Of a DNA stretch of 64,000 bases, positions 20,682 to 33,043 are shown piece after piece (position 1 is the stretch's first letter; every line of letters begins with the position of its first letter). The stretch lies in NCBI GenBank assembly GCA_013176395.1, contig JABMLP010000016.1, positions 1,054,001 through 1,118,000 on the forward strand, in the 5' to 3' direction. The position numbers were made by a program, and so were the translations under genes. The notes beneath the pieces were generated by a model, which saw only the letters and a program-made list of their open reading frames with translations, searched no databases and was not told the DNA's origin. This DNA comes from Venturia oleaginea (lineage: Eukaryota > Ascomycota > Dothideomycetes > Venturiales > Venturiaceae).

Positions 20682-22808
20682 TCAAAAAGCTGTGCCCATT
20701 CGAACGGGACTCTGCAAAGGATCCTCACTACCACTCGCTTGAACAAAAGCTGAAGAAGTACGCATGCGGACACGCTGACCAACAGGAGCTGCAGCAGTCG
20801 CAGCTGGAGATTGGAAGAGGTCCTCGTTATCGTTATCCGTCGTCTCATCCTCCTCTGTCTCATTGTCCACATCAGCTTTGACAGTCTCAGAATTTTCGGA
20901 TTTTGGTGATGGTGATGGTGAGACCGGTGGTTGCGCCTGTCGAGGTGGTAGTAGTGGTTTCTCTTTCTCCCTAAAGTCATCATCCTTAGAGGCCAACTCA
21001 TCATCCGAGTCGACGGGTAGAGCGACTCCGCACGCATCGATCATTTCCGCAACTTCGCGGGCGTGAATCGATTCGGCTGCGTCACCTGCGACGTCAGCAC
21101 TAACTTCAGGTTCGGCATCGAGGAATTGCTCTGCGAAGTTTGAACCATCTATGCGCTCATAGAAAAGCATGAAGACACCACTCTGTTGCGAGACAGTTTG
21201 TTCGCTAACAAGCCTGACATTCTCATCGCTCAGTCGCCACCACTCCTCGGATGTGCTCCCTTGAAAGTTTTCGTCGACCTCATCCCCATCGATCAACGTT
21301 GTGTCTGGCTCGAAGTAGGCTGCCTTGCGATAACAGACATAATGGCCATTCCCGTGACTTCCGGAATGCGTGACCACAGCTCTTAATTCATAATTCGGAG
21401 GTACATCTGGAATTTCAGCGCCCGAGTTGTCGAGCATCGACTGATTGGGATCCATGAGCCAACTCTCGATTTGCTCGCCGTCAGATTCAGCACCAAGGGC
21501 GCTGCCGAGACACCAAGTATCCAGGTTGAAAAACAAGGGAAATTGTACTGCCGAGCTGTTCTTGTACGGTTCACCGGTGTGTTCGTTGTATCCACTTCGG
21601 TTGATGTGAACGGCGAGGGATTTTGGGGCTCTTCCAATGGCGACTTGTTTGGATTTTCGAACCGATGCCCACTGCGCTTTGGGGATCTTGCATTTGTAGA
21701 TCAGTGTCGCATCCGAGAAGTCCTCTTCCTTCAGCGCGTCTTCTACAATTCGAAGTCGCCCGCAGATATCGGTCAGATGAACATCTGGTAGGTCCATGCA
21801 AAGCATTTTGTTGTATTTCCTCTGCGCACCGAGGAGGGTACACTTTGGGCATTGCACGCCATCGATGTATTCTAGACTAGTGTAATCGTCGAAGCAGTCT
21901 CGCACCTCGTATGAACCTCTTCCCAAAGGCACGGTCCAGTTCGTGAAGGGAGTCATGGAGAGGCCATCCGAGTGCTTGCATTGCGTGCATCCCACGCGCT
22001 GTGCCAATAGACCCTCCAAGGGGTTGACATTATGCGGTACATGTATAACAGATTTGGAGGCAGGAGTTATGTCAGGTGATGAGATCTCTCCCAGACCTGA
22101 ATTGTCGGACACCCTCCTCTTCCTAAACTGCCTTGCCAACTCGTTGTCCACCTCACCCATAACCTTCGAAAAGTATTCCTGTGCATCCTGTTGCTGGGTC
22201 GTAGCCATGAGCTTGAGGGCAGACGGTAGCCAGAAGTAAGTTCCACATTTTTCTGGATTATTCAAGTTCTCTATAATGTTGAACAGCGCCGCACTGACTG
22301 AGCTGGGCGTGGAACTTCTGGAAGGTATGTTGGCTAGGAAATGGCGGAAGCAACGGACAGAGGACAGGCCCTAGTGGAGCGTTAGATTTGGCGTGTATAC
22401 TCAACATCAAATCATGGTACATGCCTGTATGATGCTATTTTGATAACAGGAGTTGTTGCAGTTGCCCAGTCCAGGAGGTGTATTGCTCTTTGGCCCCTTC
22501 AACGCATTCAAGCCCGACTTCAAAATGCCAGAGTCCAGCCCCAATACATTTTTCAAGGCACTTCCATCTCCTACACTCCTTTGCAGACCAAGAGGTGTGT
22601 ACGACAACAATCTCGAAGTGATTCGTGAGGCCATTCTGTAGGCGAAGATCAGCAGACCCCTCACAAAGTCCAGGTGCGGCGTATTCAGGAAGAAGGGTAT
22701 AACGACGAAAGAGAACAGGGCAAGGGCGGCGATGTTCGTGGTGAAGGAGTCTTTGTTCTGTATGGCAGTGCCGTACTGGGCGTCCCCGAAATAATGGTGG
22801 TGGTTCAT
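20682..22808 (-). CDS. Ubiquitin-specific protease, Ubp16/USP30-like, membrane anchored
   Basis: Cysteine protease (peptidase C19) that removes ubiquitin. Two exons, 22425-22808 and 20682-22370, give 690 residues. A hydrophobic segment near residues 27-42 (IAALALFSFVVIPFFL) makes it a membrane protein; the yeast homologue Ubp16 sits on the mitochondrial outer membrane. The Cys box reads GLGNCNNSCYQNSIIQ, with the catalytic Cys in SCYQNS; the usual GNT is replaced. The His box is VVTHSGSHGNGHYVCYR, and the domain ends SGVFMLFYERID. The intervening zinc-binding Cys pairs are present (VGCTQCKHSDG and GVQCPKCTLL). The C-terminus is an acidic, Ser-rich tail. The intron (22371-22424) has a GC donor: only CAG|gcatgt joins the frames correctly. 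Divergent from ALB1, 291 bp away. Confidence 0.9.
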
Positions 22809-23099
22809 CCTTCGATGTTCAGTTTCCTTCTGGCGGGCTTCTTGGGTGTATTCGACAAGTCATGCGGTATTGGCGACATAATATGTGCTTGTCGTCACTC
22901 ACAAAGAAAAGGCGAATCTCTTTGCGGTGACATGTGCTGTCGCCGTGTTGTAAGACAGAGCGACAGAGAAAGAGGCTCAACGATTGCGGCGGCGGGATCC
23001 CTTCCCTTTCGAGACTCGGCCATTTCTTTGACCACTCCAAGGGTGGTATCCTTACTCAGTACCAGGTATTGGAATCCAGAAACACACAACAAAGCAAAC

Positions 23100-23706
23100 A
23101 TGGGAAAGATCGCGAAGCCAAAGAAGAAGGGTGAATAATGTCACTTTGCATACAGATTACTGCTAACAACATTCCACAGCGTCGCTTCACTCGCGCGCCG
23201 CTCGCCGTGCAGAATCGCCTTCTCTCAACATTGATAAATCTCTGAAGACGATAAAACCACCAGAGTCAAAACCACACGTCCACATCTTCGCGAATTCCGC
23301 CGTACACAACTCTGGAATCAAAAAGAAAAAGGAAAAACCATTAAAGCGCGGTCAAAAGATCAGACAGCAAAAAGGCATCGAGCGCGCCGATATCGTCAAG
23401 GAGCAGAATGACACGAAATTGGTGAAGAGTCTGGACAAGCTGAGGACCGTCAAAGAGAGGGCAAAGGCATGGGAGATACTGAATCCGAAGTTGGAGAAAG
23501 TCGATGGAGTTACGAGGTTATCTGCGCCTTCAAAGTTCGCTGCGCTGGACGATGAGATGTGGGAGGATGTTGACAAAACTGCGTCGGATAGTGTGGGAAC
23601 TGCGGTGCCGAAACCTGGAATGGTGATCGATCTGCCTATGCATGTACCGCCAGCAGGGCCAGCAGAGGTGCCATTACCCATGGAGGAGGAAGACGAGATA
23701 CTGTGA
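23100..23706 (+). CDS. alb1: Ribosome biogenesis protein ALB1
   Basis: Small basic nuclear shuttling factor that, in yeast, partners Arx1 in export and recycling steps of pre-60S ribosome maturation. Two exons, 23100-23130 and 23180-23706, with a 49-bp intron (GTGAAT..ACAG, branch gctaac), give 185 residues. The N-terminus MGKIAKPKKKASLHSRAARR and the following SPSLNIDKSLK are the family hallmark. A lysine-rich segment (KKKKEKPLKRGQKIRQQKG) and a Phe/Trp motif (SKFAALDDEMWEDVD) follow, with an acidic C-terminus (EEEDEIL). No damage visible. Confidence 0.9.
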
Positions 23707-23925
23707 GGATTTACAAGTGCGATGAGGGTTGGCTTTGGGACTGGCGTTCAAAATTTCACGGCCGCTTCCTGATGATACCCGGAATAACGAATATCAATCG
23801 TAGACACGGAGGCTCGGATTTCGCGAGCATTTACGCTTAAGTCCGTGACTACAAAGACTAGAATCTTACTCACCAAATGGATGGAATCGCTGTCGGTTCG
23901 TTGAACCCAATTTTCCCAAAATCGG

Positions 23926-24403
23926 TTTTGCGCCGGTGTACACAAAATCAGCTCCTTGGCAAAGCGGAGGTTAACCCTGATAGGTAACTTCTAGACTTTA
24001 GTGAGTTTAATTCATGCCTATATAGGTTAAACTCCGCCTTTAGCGCCAAACTCGTTTTGTGTAATCGCGACAGTGCGCAGTACGAAAGCTACCAGTATGA
24101 TAACCCGAAGTGGGATCACGGTGGCCGGGGGACACTCCGGGATTGATGAGGTGACTGTGGGGTGATGGACTCGGGACGAACATCACGGCGTACAAGTAGG
24201 TCGAAATCCAAGCCATCATGCAGGACATGGCTTTTGCTCCGGTTAGGTTATATATGCAACAACTAAACCTACTCCTACTGAAGTCCAGAAGCCTATCAGC
24301 GTTAACTTCCGCCTTGCCAAGGAGCTGAGATTGTCCTTACTAGAGGCCTGTGTTTATTGCTTGTTGAAACAAGACTGACGCGCGTTGGTACACCGGCGCA
24401 AAA
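23926..24403. repeat. Degenerate inverted repeat around the 24-kb region
   Basis: The left arm 23926-23975 (starts ttttgcgccggtgta, ends ggaggttaac) is matched in reverse complement by 24301-24330 (gttaacttccgccttgcc..) and 24385-24403 (ttggtacaccggcgcaaaa), with about 55 bp of unrelated sequence splitting the right arm. This looks like two opposed copies of one decayed element. Confidence 0.6.
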
Positions 24404-24582
24404 GCGATGAGCAAGCGAGGCGTATGACACGCAGTGACCTGCGCCGTGACACAGCCCTTGAGACCCCAAGATATGGGTTTGATATCGCAAAGACCCAGCA
24501 CTTCTAACGAGATAACTGCGGGACGATGAACTCGGGACGAACCTCACGGCGTAGGTCCAAATCCAAGTCATCATGTAGGACA
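24148..24582 (+). repeat. Diverged direct repeat pair of about 75-80 bp
   Basis: 24148-24228 and 24507-24582 share a common text with scattered substitutions and one small gap: gaggtgactg / gagataactg at the left end, cgggacgaac(a/c)tcacggcgta in the middle, and tcatg(c/t)aggacatg at the right end. Most differences are C/T or G/A transitions. Confidence 0.6.
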
Positions 24583-24837
24583 TGAGCAAGCGAGGCGTTT
24601 TCTGACAAAAGGTTTAATCATTGGTCAGCACAAAGACAAAGAAATCCTCATCTTCGCGTCTCAAGACCCAGCATACATAGTCTCTCCATCTCTTCGTCCT
24701 CACTCGTTTTTGTGACCAGAACACTACCTCTCACCTTGATTTACCAATCTTCAGCATTTTCAGAACCGAATCAGCGAAACCTGTGGACAGCAGGAGCGCA
24801 CCTGGCCCTAAACTCCAGAGGTCTTCTCCGTTCCACC

Positions 24838-26906
24838 ATGGAGGATAATAGCCAGCGAACGAGAGCTCTGACCGCGAGCCAGGAACTTCTCATACTTACC
24901 AAAAGGCCATGGCCTAGAGTCTCAGGTGGAAATGCCGAAGGCCCAAGAGAGGTGCCGGAGACCGACAGAATACTGTGCCATCTTGAGGATGGTCTTTGTC
25001 TCGATTGTGTGGAGATTGGTAACAGACTTCGAGCCGGCCAGTCTGTATATGAATGCATAGTGCTTCAAAACGGGCCGATACCAGGTTGTGAAGGATACGC
25101 ATTTTTCTACCGCACGAAGTGGACACTGGCAGATAAAAAGTCCTCAAAAACAACAGAATCATACGAATTGGTCAGGGAATGGAGATGCCTCACAGGCGGT
25201 CCGATGTTCGGAAGGTTCGCTGTCGTACCTCGTTGTGTCGGTGGTGCATAGCACAGGAGAAACTACCTTGAACGTAATTTCTTCGCCAATAGAGAATTAT
25301 CCACCAAGGATCTTCCAATTATCTCACCTAATACCAAGGCCGTAGACTTTGATCTGATCAAAGAATGGCTTTCGTTCTGCGACTCGCACCACAATAAACT
25401 CTGCATAAGTCGTCCCGCTGACTTTGGTCTCACTGCTATCGACTGTCTACAACGAAGAAGGACAGCATTGGCATCCGGAACTCCATATCTTTCACTTAGC
25501 TATGTTTGGGGCGATAAACCATTTGACTGGGACGATCGATCGATGTTATTGCCCAGGGAAATGAAGCGAACCATTGAAGATGCAATGATAGTGGTGCACA
25601 GGCTTGGATTCCGATATCTATGGGTAGATCGCTACTGTATCCTCCGAAGAGACCCAGTCAAGAAACATGCCCAGATACAGCGAATGGGCGAGATATACGC
25701 ACAATCGGCTTTGACGATAATCGCTATCGCAGGCAAAAGTCCTGAATACGGTCTCCCAGGTGTCTCTTCCACGCGTCGTAAGCCATCTCACAAGGTGAAA
25801 GCGGGAAACCTGGACATCATCACTGTTCCTATACGTATAGAAGACGAGTACGCAGATTCGAAATGGATTTCTCGAGGGTGGACCTATCAAGAGGGCATGC
25901 TTGCTCGGCGGCGACTTCTTCTCACGGATAGTCAAGTGTACTTCCAATATGCCGGAATGCATTGTGAAGAGAGTGTGTCAATCTCCCTCGAACAGCTGCA
26001 CGTCAAGAACTTGAGCAATTTCCAGGACACGTCCGAAGGTCTTTTCCCTCTATCTGGGATCCGGAAGAGTTCTCGCGAAATTATGTTGAGAATTGAAGAG
26101 TATGTGCAACGAGAGTTCAAATATCCGTCAGATGCGTTGGACGCATTCCAAGGAGTCTTCGGAGCATTTCAGTCAATTCCTTATCCAGTACACTAGATCT
26201 GCGGGATCGCCATTTTGGATCCCATGGTATTCCCATCAAAGAAGCACCTCACGCTCGAGGATATGTTTGTCTTCGGACTGGCTTGTAATTTTTGCAGCAA
26301 AGGCCAGACCACCTGGCGGCCTGAATTTCCATCATGGACCTGGCTGGGCTGGAAACCTGGTAGTGACGTCAAGCTTCAATTTCGAATGGATCTACAGCCA
26401 AAAAGCCCATACCCCAAAAATCCTTGTCAGTGCCAGGGTCGAAGTAAGGGCAGGGAAAAGCGAATCAGTGGACCGTTCGCCTTGGTGGGTTACGGGAGCT
26501 ATAGGATTTCCCAATGCTCTCATCATTCATATTCAGGCTCGAGCCCAAGCTCCAAATCAATTCGAAGAATTCCCTTAAGTTATGGGTCTCGGAAACTAGA
26601 TTAGATGATGAAATATGCTTTAGAACCTGCAGCTGGGAAGAATTACATGCATTTGCCGAGCAAGAATCTGCACGTATAGGGTGGTTCGTCAATTCCGACT
26701 CCGGGGAGTTGCCTCTCATGATAGTTGCACGAGAAAGCAAACTTATAACTTCGCTCATGATCCTACGAAAAGTTGCAGGTACGCAGACCTACGAACGCCT
26801 TCCTTATTTTATACAGATAGATGATATGATTGTGGTCGACGAGAGTGGTGCTCTACAGGTCACGCAGGATGTCAAGGCTCAGCGACGCGAGACCAGACTC
26901 ATTTGA
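24838..26906 (+). pseudogene. HET-domain (heterokaryon incompatibility) gene, multiply disrupted
   Basis: HET proteins trigger cell death on fusion of unlike fungal individuals. From ATG 24838 (MEDNSQRTRALTAS) the frame runs to TAG at 25249-25251, but continues in the same frame beyond it (NYLERNFFANRELSTKDL) into the HET domain: TPYLSLSYVWGD, GFRYLWVDRYCILR, QRMGEIYAQSALTIIAIAG and SRGWTYQEGMLARRRLLLT, all canonical. A second TAG at 26194-26196 follows FQSIPYPVH; family-like sequence again continues in frame (LTLEDMFVFGLAC, FPSWTWLGW). Frame changes near 26345-26360 and near 26570 then lead to HTPKILVSARVEV and LKLWVSETRLDDEICFRT, ending at 26906. Two nonsense codons and two frameshifts make it non-functional as read. 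Confidence 0.85.
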
Positions 26907-29120
26907 CGGGAGAAACATCAGTGTTCAAGCTCGGGATATTATTCTCTCACTCTCTTTTGTCAGGTTCGCTATTATGCATTCTTGTGCCACGTTCAAGTCC
27001 ACGGCTGTTGGTCTGACAACGCTTCATCGCTGCAGGCTTCGGAAGTCAAATATAGCATGGCAGCCTGGTCACTGATTCGTTCAGCCTTGGCGATGAGCTG
27101 TACTCCATATAACACTTTCAACCAGAGATCGATATCGATATTTTTCTTACAAAATGAGTTTTTAAAATTCGCTATACTCTTATTGCCATCGATCTTGAAA
27201 TTGATTGACTTCAGATTCAAGAGACCCATAGCCTAGGCCACTGCATCGCGTGTAAAAGGGTCACTGAAGTAATAGCTCGACGTAAACACAATTTTCCCAA
27301 ATGTGAACTCTATTCTCTACTCACATGTTTACAGTCATTTATCAATCAAATCAAACCCCTGAACAAATCCTCCCACGACTTCGATCACCCTACTACTGTC
27401 TAACCAAAGAACACTTAGTCAATCTTATATACGAAGAGCTTCTCCTTATATCTCCCTAACCAGTTCGATATTATCAATGATATCTCGGGCTCTTTAAAAG
27501 CCATCCTATGACGTTTTTAGCGGTTACTAATGCTGTCGATAGCTCGCATCTACACGGTCGTCGCAAAAGGTTGGAAGGTTGGGTAGGACATTGGTGGGTT
27601 TTGTCTGCGTGTTGCTGGAATGTGTAGGTAGGTAGTGGTTTAAGAGCTCGGTGCTAATTGTTGAATTGTTCATGTGTTGATGTGTATGTGCATGTGTGTA
27701 AGCTTCAGTGATTGTATATAACCTCCTGTCGAAAGAAAACTCTAGGGAGCTTTTATGCTTTTCAGAGAGCTCCATAGTTACAGAGCCAGCCGGTCGTATG
27801 ATGATAAGAGCATTGCGTTTGGTATGGGAAATAGCAGCTGATATGTTGCGTAGTAAAGCAGCTGTAAAGCTCTATCCACATTCGAGGCTCGCGGTCGCAG
27901 CTACTACCACGATTACAATGGCGCCATGAGTAGCAGCCTCGTGTGAGAGTCCAGCGGCCCTGTGAATGTCCAGAGGAAAAGGAATGAAGCAACGTATTTC
28001 TGACGGTACCTGCTGCTCATGTGAGTACAACTTGTTGGTAGTAAGTATGACTGACACGTAAAGCCTTGATAGAGTGAATGGAAATACTTCCTTGAATTGC
28101 TAAAGACCATGACATTCCCAACATTGAGCATGTCATGATAAAAGAGCCGTTCCTAACGTACCAGGGTCCTCGACAACACCTCACACTCACACAACCACAA
28201 ATCCACAAACAAGATACCACGGACTCTGCAGCACAAACGCCTGGGCCAATTAACAGGACCCAAGCGAGGCAGGAACCAAAGCAAACAGGACCAAGAGAGG
28301 CAGGATCCTATTACTAAACCAAGTCGTTGGTGCTACAACGCCTGTGGAATTCAGCATCAAAGCAAAGAGAAAAACCCAAACACCCCATCAAATAGGGAGT
28401 TCACAAGAAGAACAATAATGCTCTTAACCACCATCCCAATTTAAGCCACCAATAATCGAACGACAATCGCCCCAAACCAAGTCAAGAAGCACAAACGAAG
28501 AAGCCTTCGAAAAGCAGATGCCCAACATTCAAAATCACCTTCTCGAAAGCCTCCTCATTGGTGTTCCTTGACACGATGTGAGGTAATATGAATTAGCTAC
28601 CCAATTACACGCACACCGACGCAAAGAGCCAATTCTCAGCCACGCGAGACCGCTTGCAAAGATTCCCACGAGAACACCATCATCACCTCCTTGCGAATTT
28701 TTTACGTCCTCCACAACTTAAGAATCAGCAACCGAATCTATATCGGAAACAGCCCAGATCAATTAAAACGATGATGAAGAATTATACGAGGGGTGTTTAC
28801 GTGTAACAACTATCGTACGACTCTCGGTCATAGCATTTGTTGATCCAAACTATTTTCAGTGAAGGAAGAGGTTGATGGTTCTATTTATTCAACAGACGAA
28901 GATAGGACACGACGAAGGTGAGATCGCCAATCGAAGAAAGTTGCAATTTGTATCCGTGCGGTATAACAGGACGCTTGATCTAAAGTAGTGTTATAATGCA
29001 CCGAGTCAGCATAAATGCTAGGAAGACAATCTTACCATAATCTCATTATCATTCAGCAATGTCCACAGGATGCTGCATGCAGCCCCCCAAACCATCTCTT
29101 CTTTCTTCTCTTTCCAGCTC
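26907..29120. other. Long gene-free stretch
   Basis: No recognisable gene in 2.2 kb. A (TG)n-like simple sequence lies at about 27672-27700, and 28150-28520 is Pro/Gln/Thr-coding-like A/C-rich low complexity with no splice-supported gene. AT-rich parts at 27120-27240 and 28600-28800 have no motif I can name. Confidence 0.4.
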
Positions 29121-30713
29121 CTATCTCGCCTCGAAAGACCCGCCAAACCCACTCTCCCCGAGCAACCCACTTGCCATCAACTCCTCATCCTTAACCTCCT
29201 CGTGATTGACAAACAAGAAACTCGCCACAATAAGCGCAGCTCCGAACCAGTAGATCAAAGAGGCATACTGTCCATGCAATACCATCTGTACAACCAGACT
29301 CAATGGGATGGTAAGGGAGAGGCCGACGGTGACGATGAGTGGGGAGGTGAGAAGCATGGCGTATGCCCAAGCAAAATCGGAGAAAACGGAGGAGGTCGAG
29401 TTGGTCTGTTGCGACATATTAGTTTGTATGCATGGATGAGCTGAGGGGAACGACTTACAAGGAGAATAGTAACGACCCTTCCACCAGGAGGAATTTGGAA
29501 TTCTTCGATCCCTGTGAAGTGGAGTATGAAGAAACCCGGCCACATAAACAGAACATTGAACAGCCCCACCAATCCAAAGAAAACAGGCATATTCACCCTC
29601 GACTCATCGCCGATTCGCTTTTTCATAACTACAGCATACAGTCCGTAAAGAACCGCACTGACAAATGCCATGGCATCTCCAAACGCAATCTCTTTCATGG
29701 ACTTGTGAGGAAAAGAACCTCGATTTTTGTCCGTCTCTCCACTCATATCCACTGATGATATGAGAATAATGCCAGCAAGGGAGACGAGCACTCCCAGGAA
29801 TTTCTTGATGGTGAAGTGTTCCACGCCCCAGAGTGTGCCAATGAGTAATGTCCATACCGAGCTCGTCGATGTGAGTATTGTAGCTGAGGAAACGGTGGTA
29901 TATTCCAGGCATGCGGAAACGAAATAATTCGCTGCGAACCAGAGGAAGGAGAATTCCACGCTCAGCTTGGCTGTTTCTACCAATCCTAGTTTCTCTGATC
30001 CGTCTGATAGGCCAAAGTCTTGAGAGGAGCCCATGGGATCATCCTGAAAATTGGTAGGAGAGGATGAGCCCTCAGCACAGAGAAGTCCATTTCTCTCATC
30101 GGGCCATGGCTTTGATATCTGTTCCTCCTCCTCTTGAACTCCAGTTGCAGCAAACTTGGAATAGCCCGATATTCTCTCTGGTAGTAGACTCTGCAATTTC
30201 CTCAACTCGCTAGGATTCTTATAGAATGCGTGTATGGCGACCGGGATAAGCGGTATACAAAAGAAGGACGAATTGACGTAGGTAACAAAGTAAGGTTTCG
30301 AGTAGGTATCGTCCGCGAACATGGTCTGTAAGAATCGTTAGCCGTTTGCTCCACTATCGTTTTACTCTCCGATGACCCATTGTCTCCATATCCATCCTCA
30401 AAAACCCACTCTCATACCCGCAAACTCAACTCTCACCCGCAGCTCACCGTGCTCCTCCACACCACCGACAACATAGAAAAGAACAACTCACACTCGCCAA
30501 GAAATTAGACGTCGTCCACATAATCACCGTAAACAGCAACAACACAATCCCCAACGTATGCCTCCACGGACTTCTCTCCCACTTCGTCCCCTCTTTATCC
30601 ATGAAATCGTCCCGAAAGCTCACGATGGAGGCTCTCCACCGTGAAGTGAGGGGCGGGTGGACATAGGATTGCATCTCAGCGCCGCCATGTTGCGGAGGTT
30701 GGGCGGAAGTCAT
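29121..30713 (-). CDS. SLC35F-type membrane transporter (EamA/DMT superfamily)
   Basis: Multi-pass transporter of the drug/metabolite superfamily, closest in pattern to SLC35F5 and yeast YML018C, vacuolar or endomembrane proteins of unknown substrate. Three exons, 30492-30713, 29459-30325 and 29121-29405, give 457 residues. Exon 1 carries a cytosolic N-terminus and the first membrane segment, HTLGIVLLLFTVIMWTTSNF. The junction gives NFLASTMFADDTYSKPYF, a family signature, followed by VTYVNSSFFCIPLIP. A polar loop (about residues 110-185) precedes a block of membrane segments: FLWFAANYFVSACLEYTTV, SATILTSTSSVWTLLIG and FLGVLVSLAGIILISSVD. The last exon supplies SLIYWFGAALIVASFLFVN and a short acidic tail. 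Both introns have standard ends. Confidence 0.88.
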
Positions 30714-31632
30714 GGCTGCAGTCGTGTGGAATTGTAGCGAGTTGCCGAATAGTGAGTGTGAATAGGAGGCACGAAGTTTGTATTCAAAGCCGAGGAGAGG
30801 TTAAGAGTGACGACAAGAAGCAGGTCATGAAGAGACTAGGAAGATAATGGAGAGGAACAAGGCAGATAAAGATGAAGATATAGCAGCGACTTTTGAATCT
30901 CCGGCCAGCGAAGCGTCACCTCAGCATTAGGTACAAATGCCGAAGTCGCAAGCTCAGCGTGAAAGCCGAACGTCAGTAGTGTTGAGGATGGGGACGGTGA
31001 GGTAGTTGTAGATAGCAGATAGCAGATAGTAGATATCTACCCTGAGTAGGTAATCACGAACACGTCTCGCGTGATTGGGGTAAACAGGGGTGTTGTGCAT
31101 GGAGGCTCAAGATAAGAGGAACACCGCTGCCAATTACCTTCGTTCCTGATTCCTGCACAATCATGAGTAACAACAGTTACTTATAGCCGAGGAGAGTAGC
31201 AAGCAAAATCCCACCGAGTCACTATGCTTTATCGATATTTCCCCTCACCTGAATCGCGCATGATGAAGACCAATGCTAATGGGGCAGTTACATCTTCCTT
31301 GGCAAATCAAACGTAGCTTCCGGTAGTTGGACATGGACATTGTACTGCCTTCGATTAATATCATCTTGTGCAGAATATTAAATTATATATAGCATATACA
31401 TAGCCACCCTCAGAGCAATCATTGTACGCCCTACGACGAGAGTGAGAAACAGCAAGCATCCAGCACCAAAGAAAGTGTTATCCCGCTACCCCGAGCGCAG
31501 TAATGCTACAAGTACAACCTGAACGCCCGTACAATGCCCGTAAAACATTCCCCATCCTAGTTTTGCATCCATTCTCACAATCGAGCGTGCCTATCCAAAT
31601 CAAACTTTCCCCATCATCATCATCATCATGTT
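30714..31632. other. Intergenic stretch between two minus-strand genes
   Basis: No gene seen. A short tandem repeat of agatagcagatagcagatagt lies near 31012-31035 and a CA/TC-rich 3' region near 31613-31630 (cat repeats) ends just at the Rab7 stop codon. The left part should hold the SLC35F-like promoter. Confidence 0.4.
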
Positions 31633-32591
<959 letters not shown>

Positions 32592-33043
32592 ATTGGAGGT
32601 ATGTGACGGGAATATGAGGAGATGCGTTTGGTGTTTGGTTGGGAATCGTTGTTGTTGTTTGGATGCGGGATAGAAATGGAGGAGCTCATCACAAAGGATC
32701 AAGCGATTGAAGAGCACGTGTATGACGACCCAAACGATCACTTTGTCACAATTACGGCATATAACCCATTTCATTCAGATTCATTGTTTGAATACATGCA
32801 TACCTTCGTAGATCTAACAAAACAAACATCTAAAATGCTGTCCAGAGTAAAGAATAATGCATAAATGGCTCGAAAGCAAACCCCAGTAAACTCCTTTTTG
32901 TCAAATTTATAGCACGGAAGCCTCGCCCTCAATGGCGGTAGGGTATAGTACAATGCAGTGGGTATATCGCTCAAGTCCCACCCTACTCCTGGTGTGACTC
33001 GAAATGGAATTCGTCGCGTACATGGGAAATAAAAGGTGGGTGC
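32592..33043. other. Intergenic stretch between Rab7 and the arrestin gene
   Basis: No gene seen in 450 bp. It should include the Rab7 promoter and the 3' end of the arrestin-like transcript. Confidence 0.4.

Larger units (their letters stand above)
23707..24837. other. Repeat-derived gene-free stretch
   Basis: No gene is visible. The segment contains rearranged pieces of one repeat, both inverted and direct, described separately. The right end (from about 24600) should contain the promoter of the HET-like pseudogene. Confidence 0.45.

Noticed and set aside
25200..25260. An intron removing the first TAG of the HET gene
   Set aside because: Candidate donors and acceptors near the stop give either a 15- or 37-nt intron, too short, and the latter changes frame.
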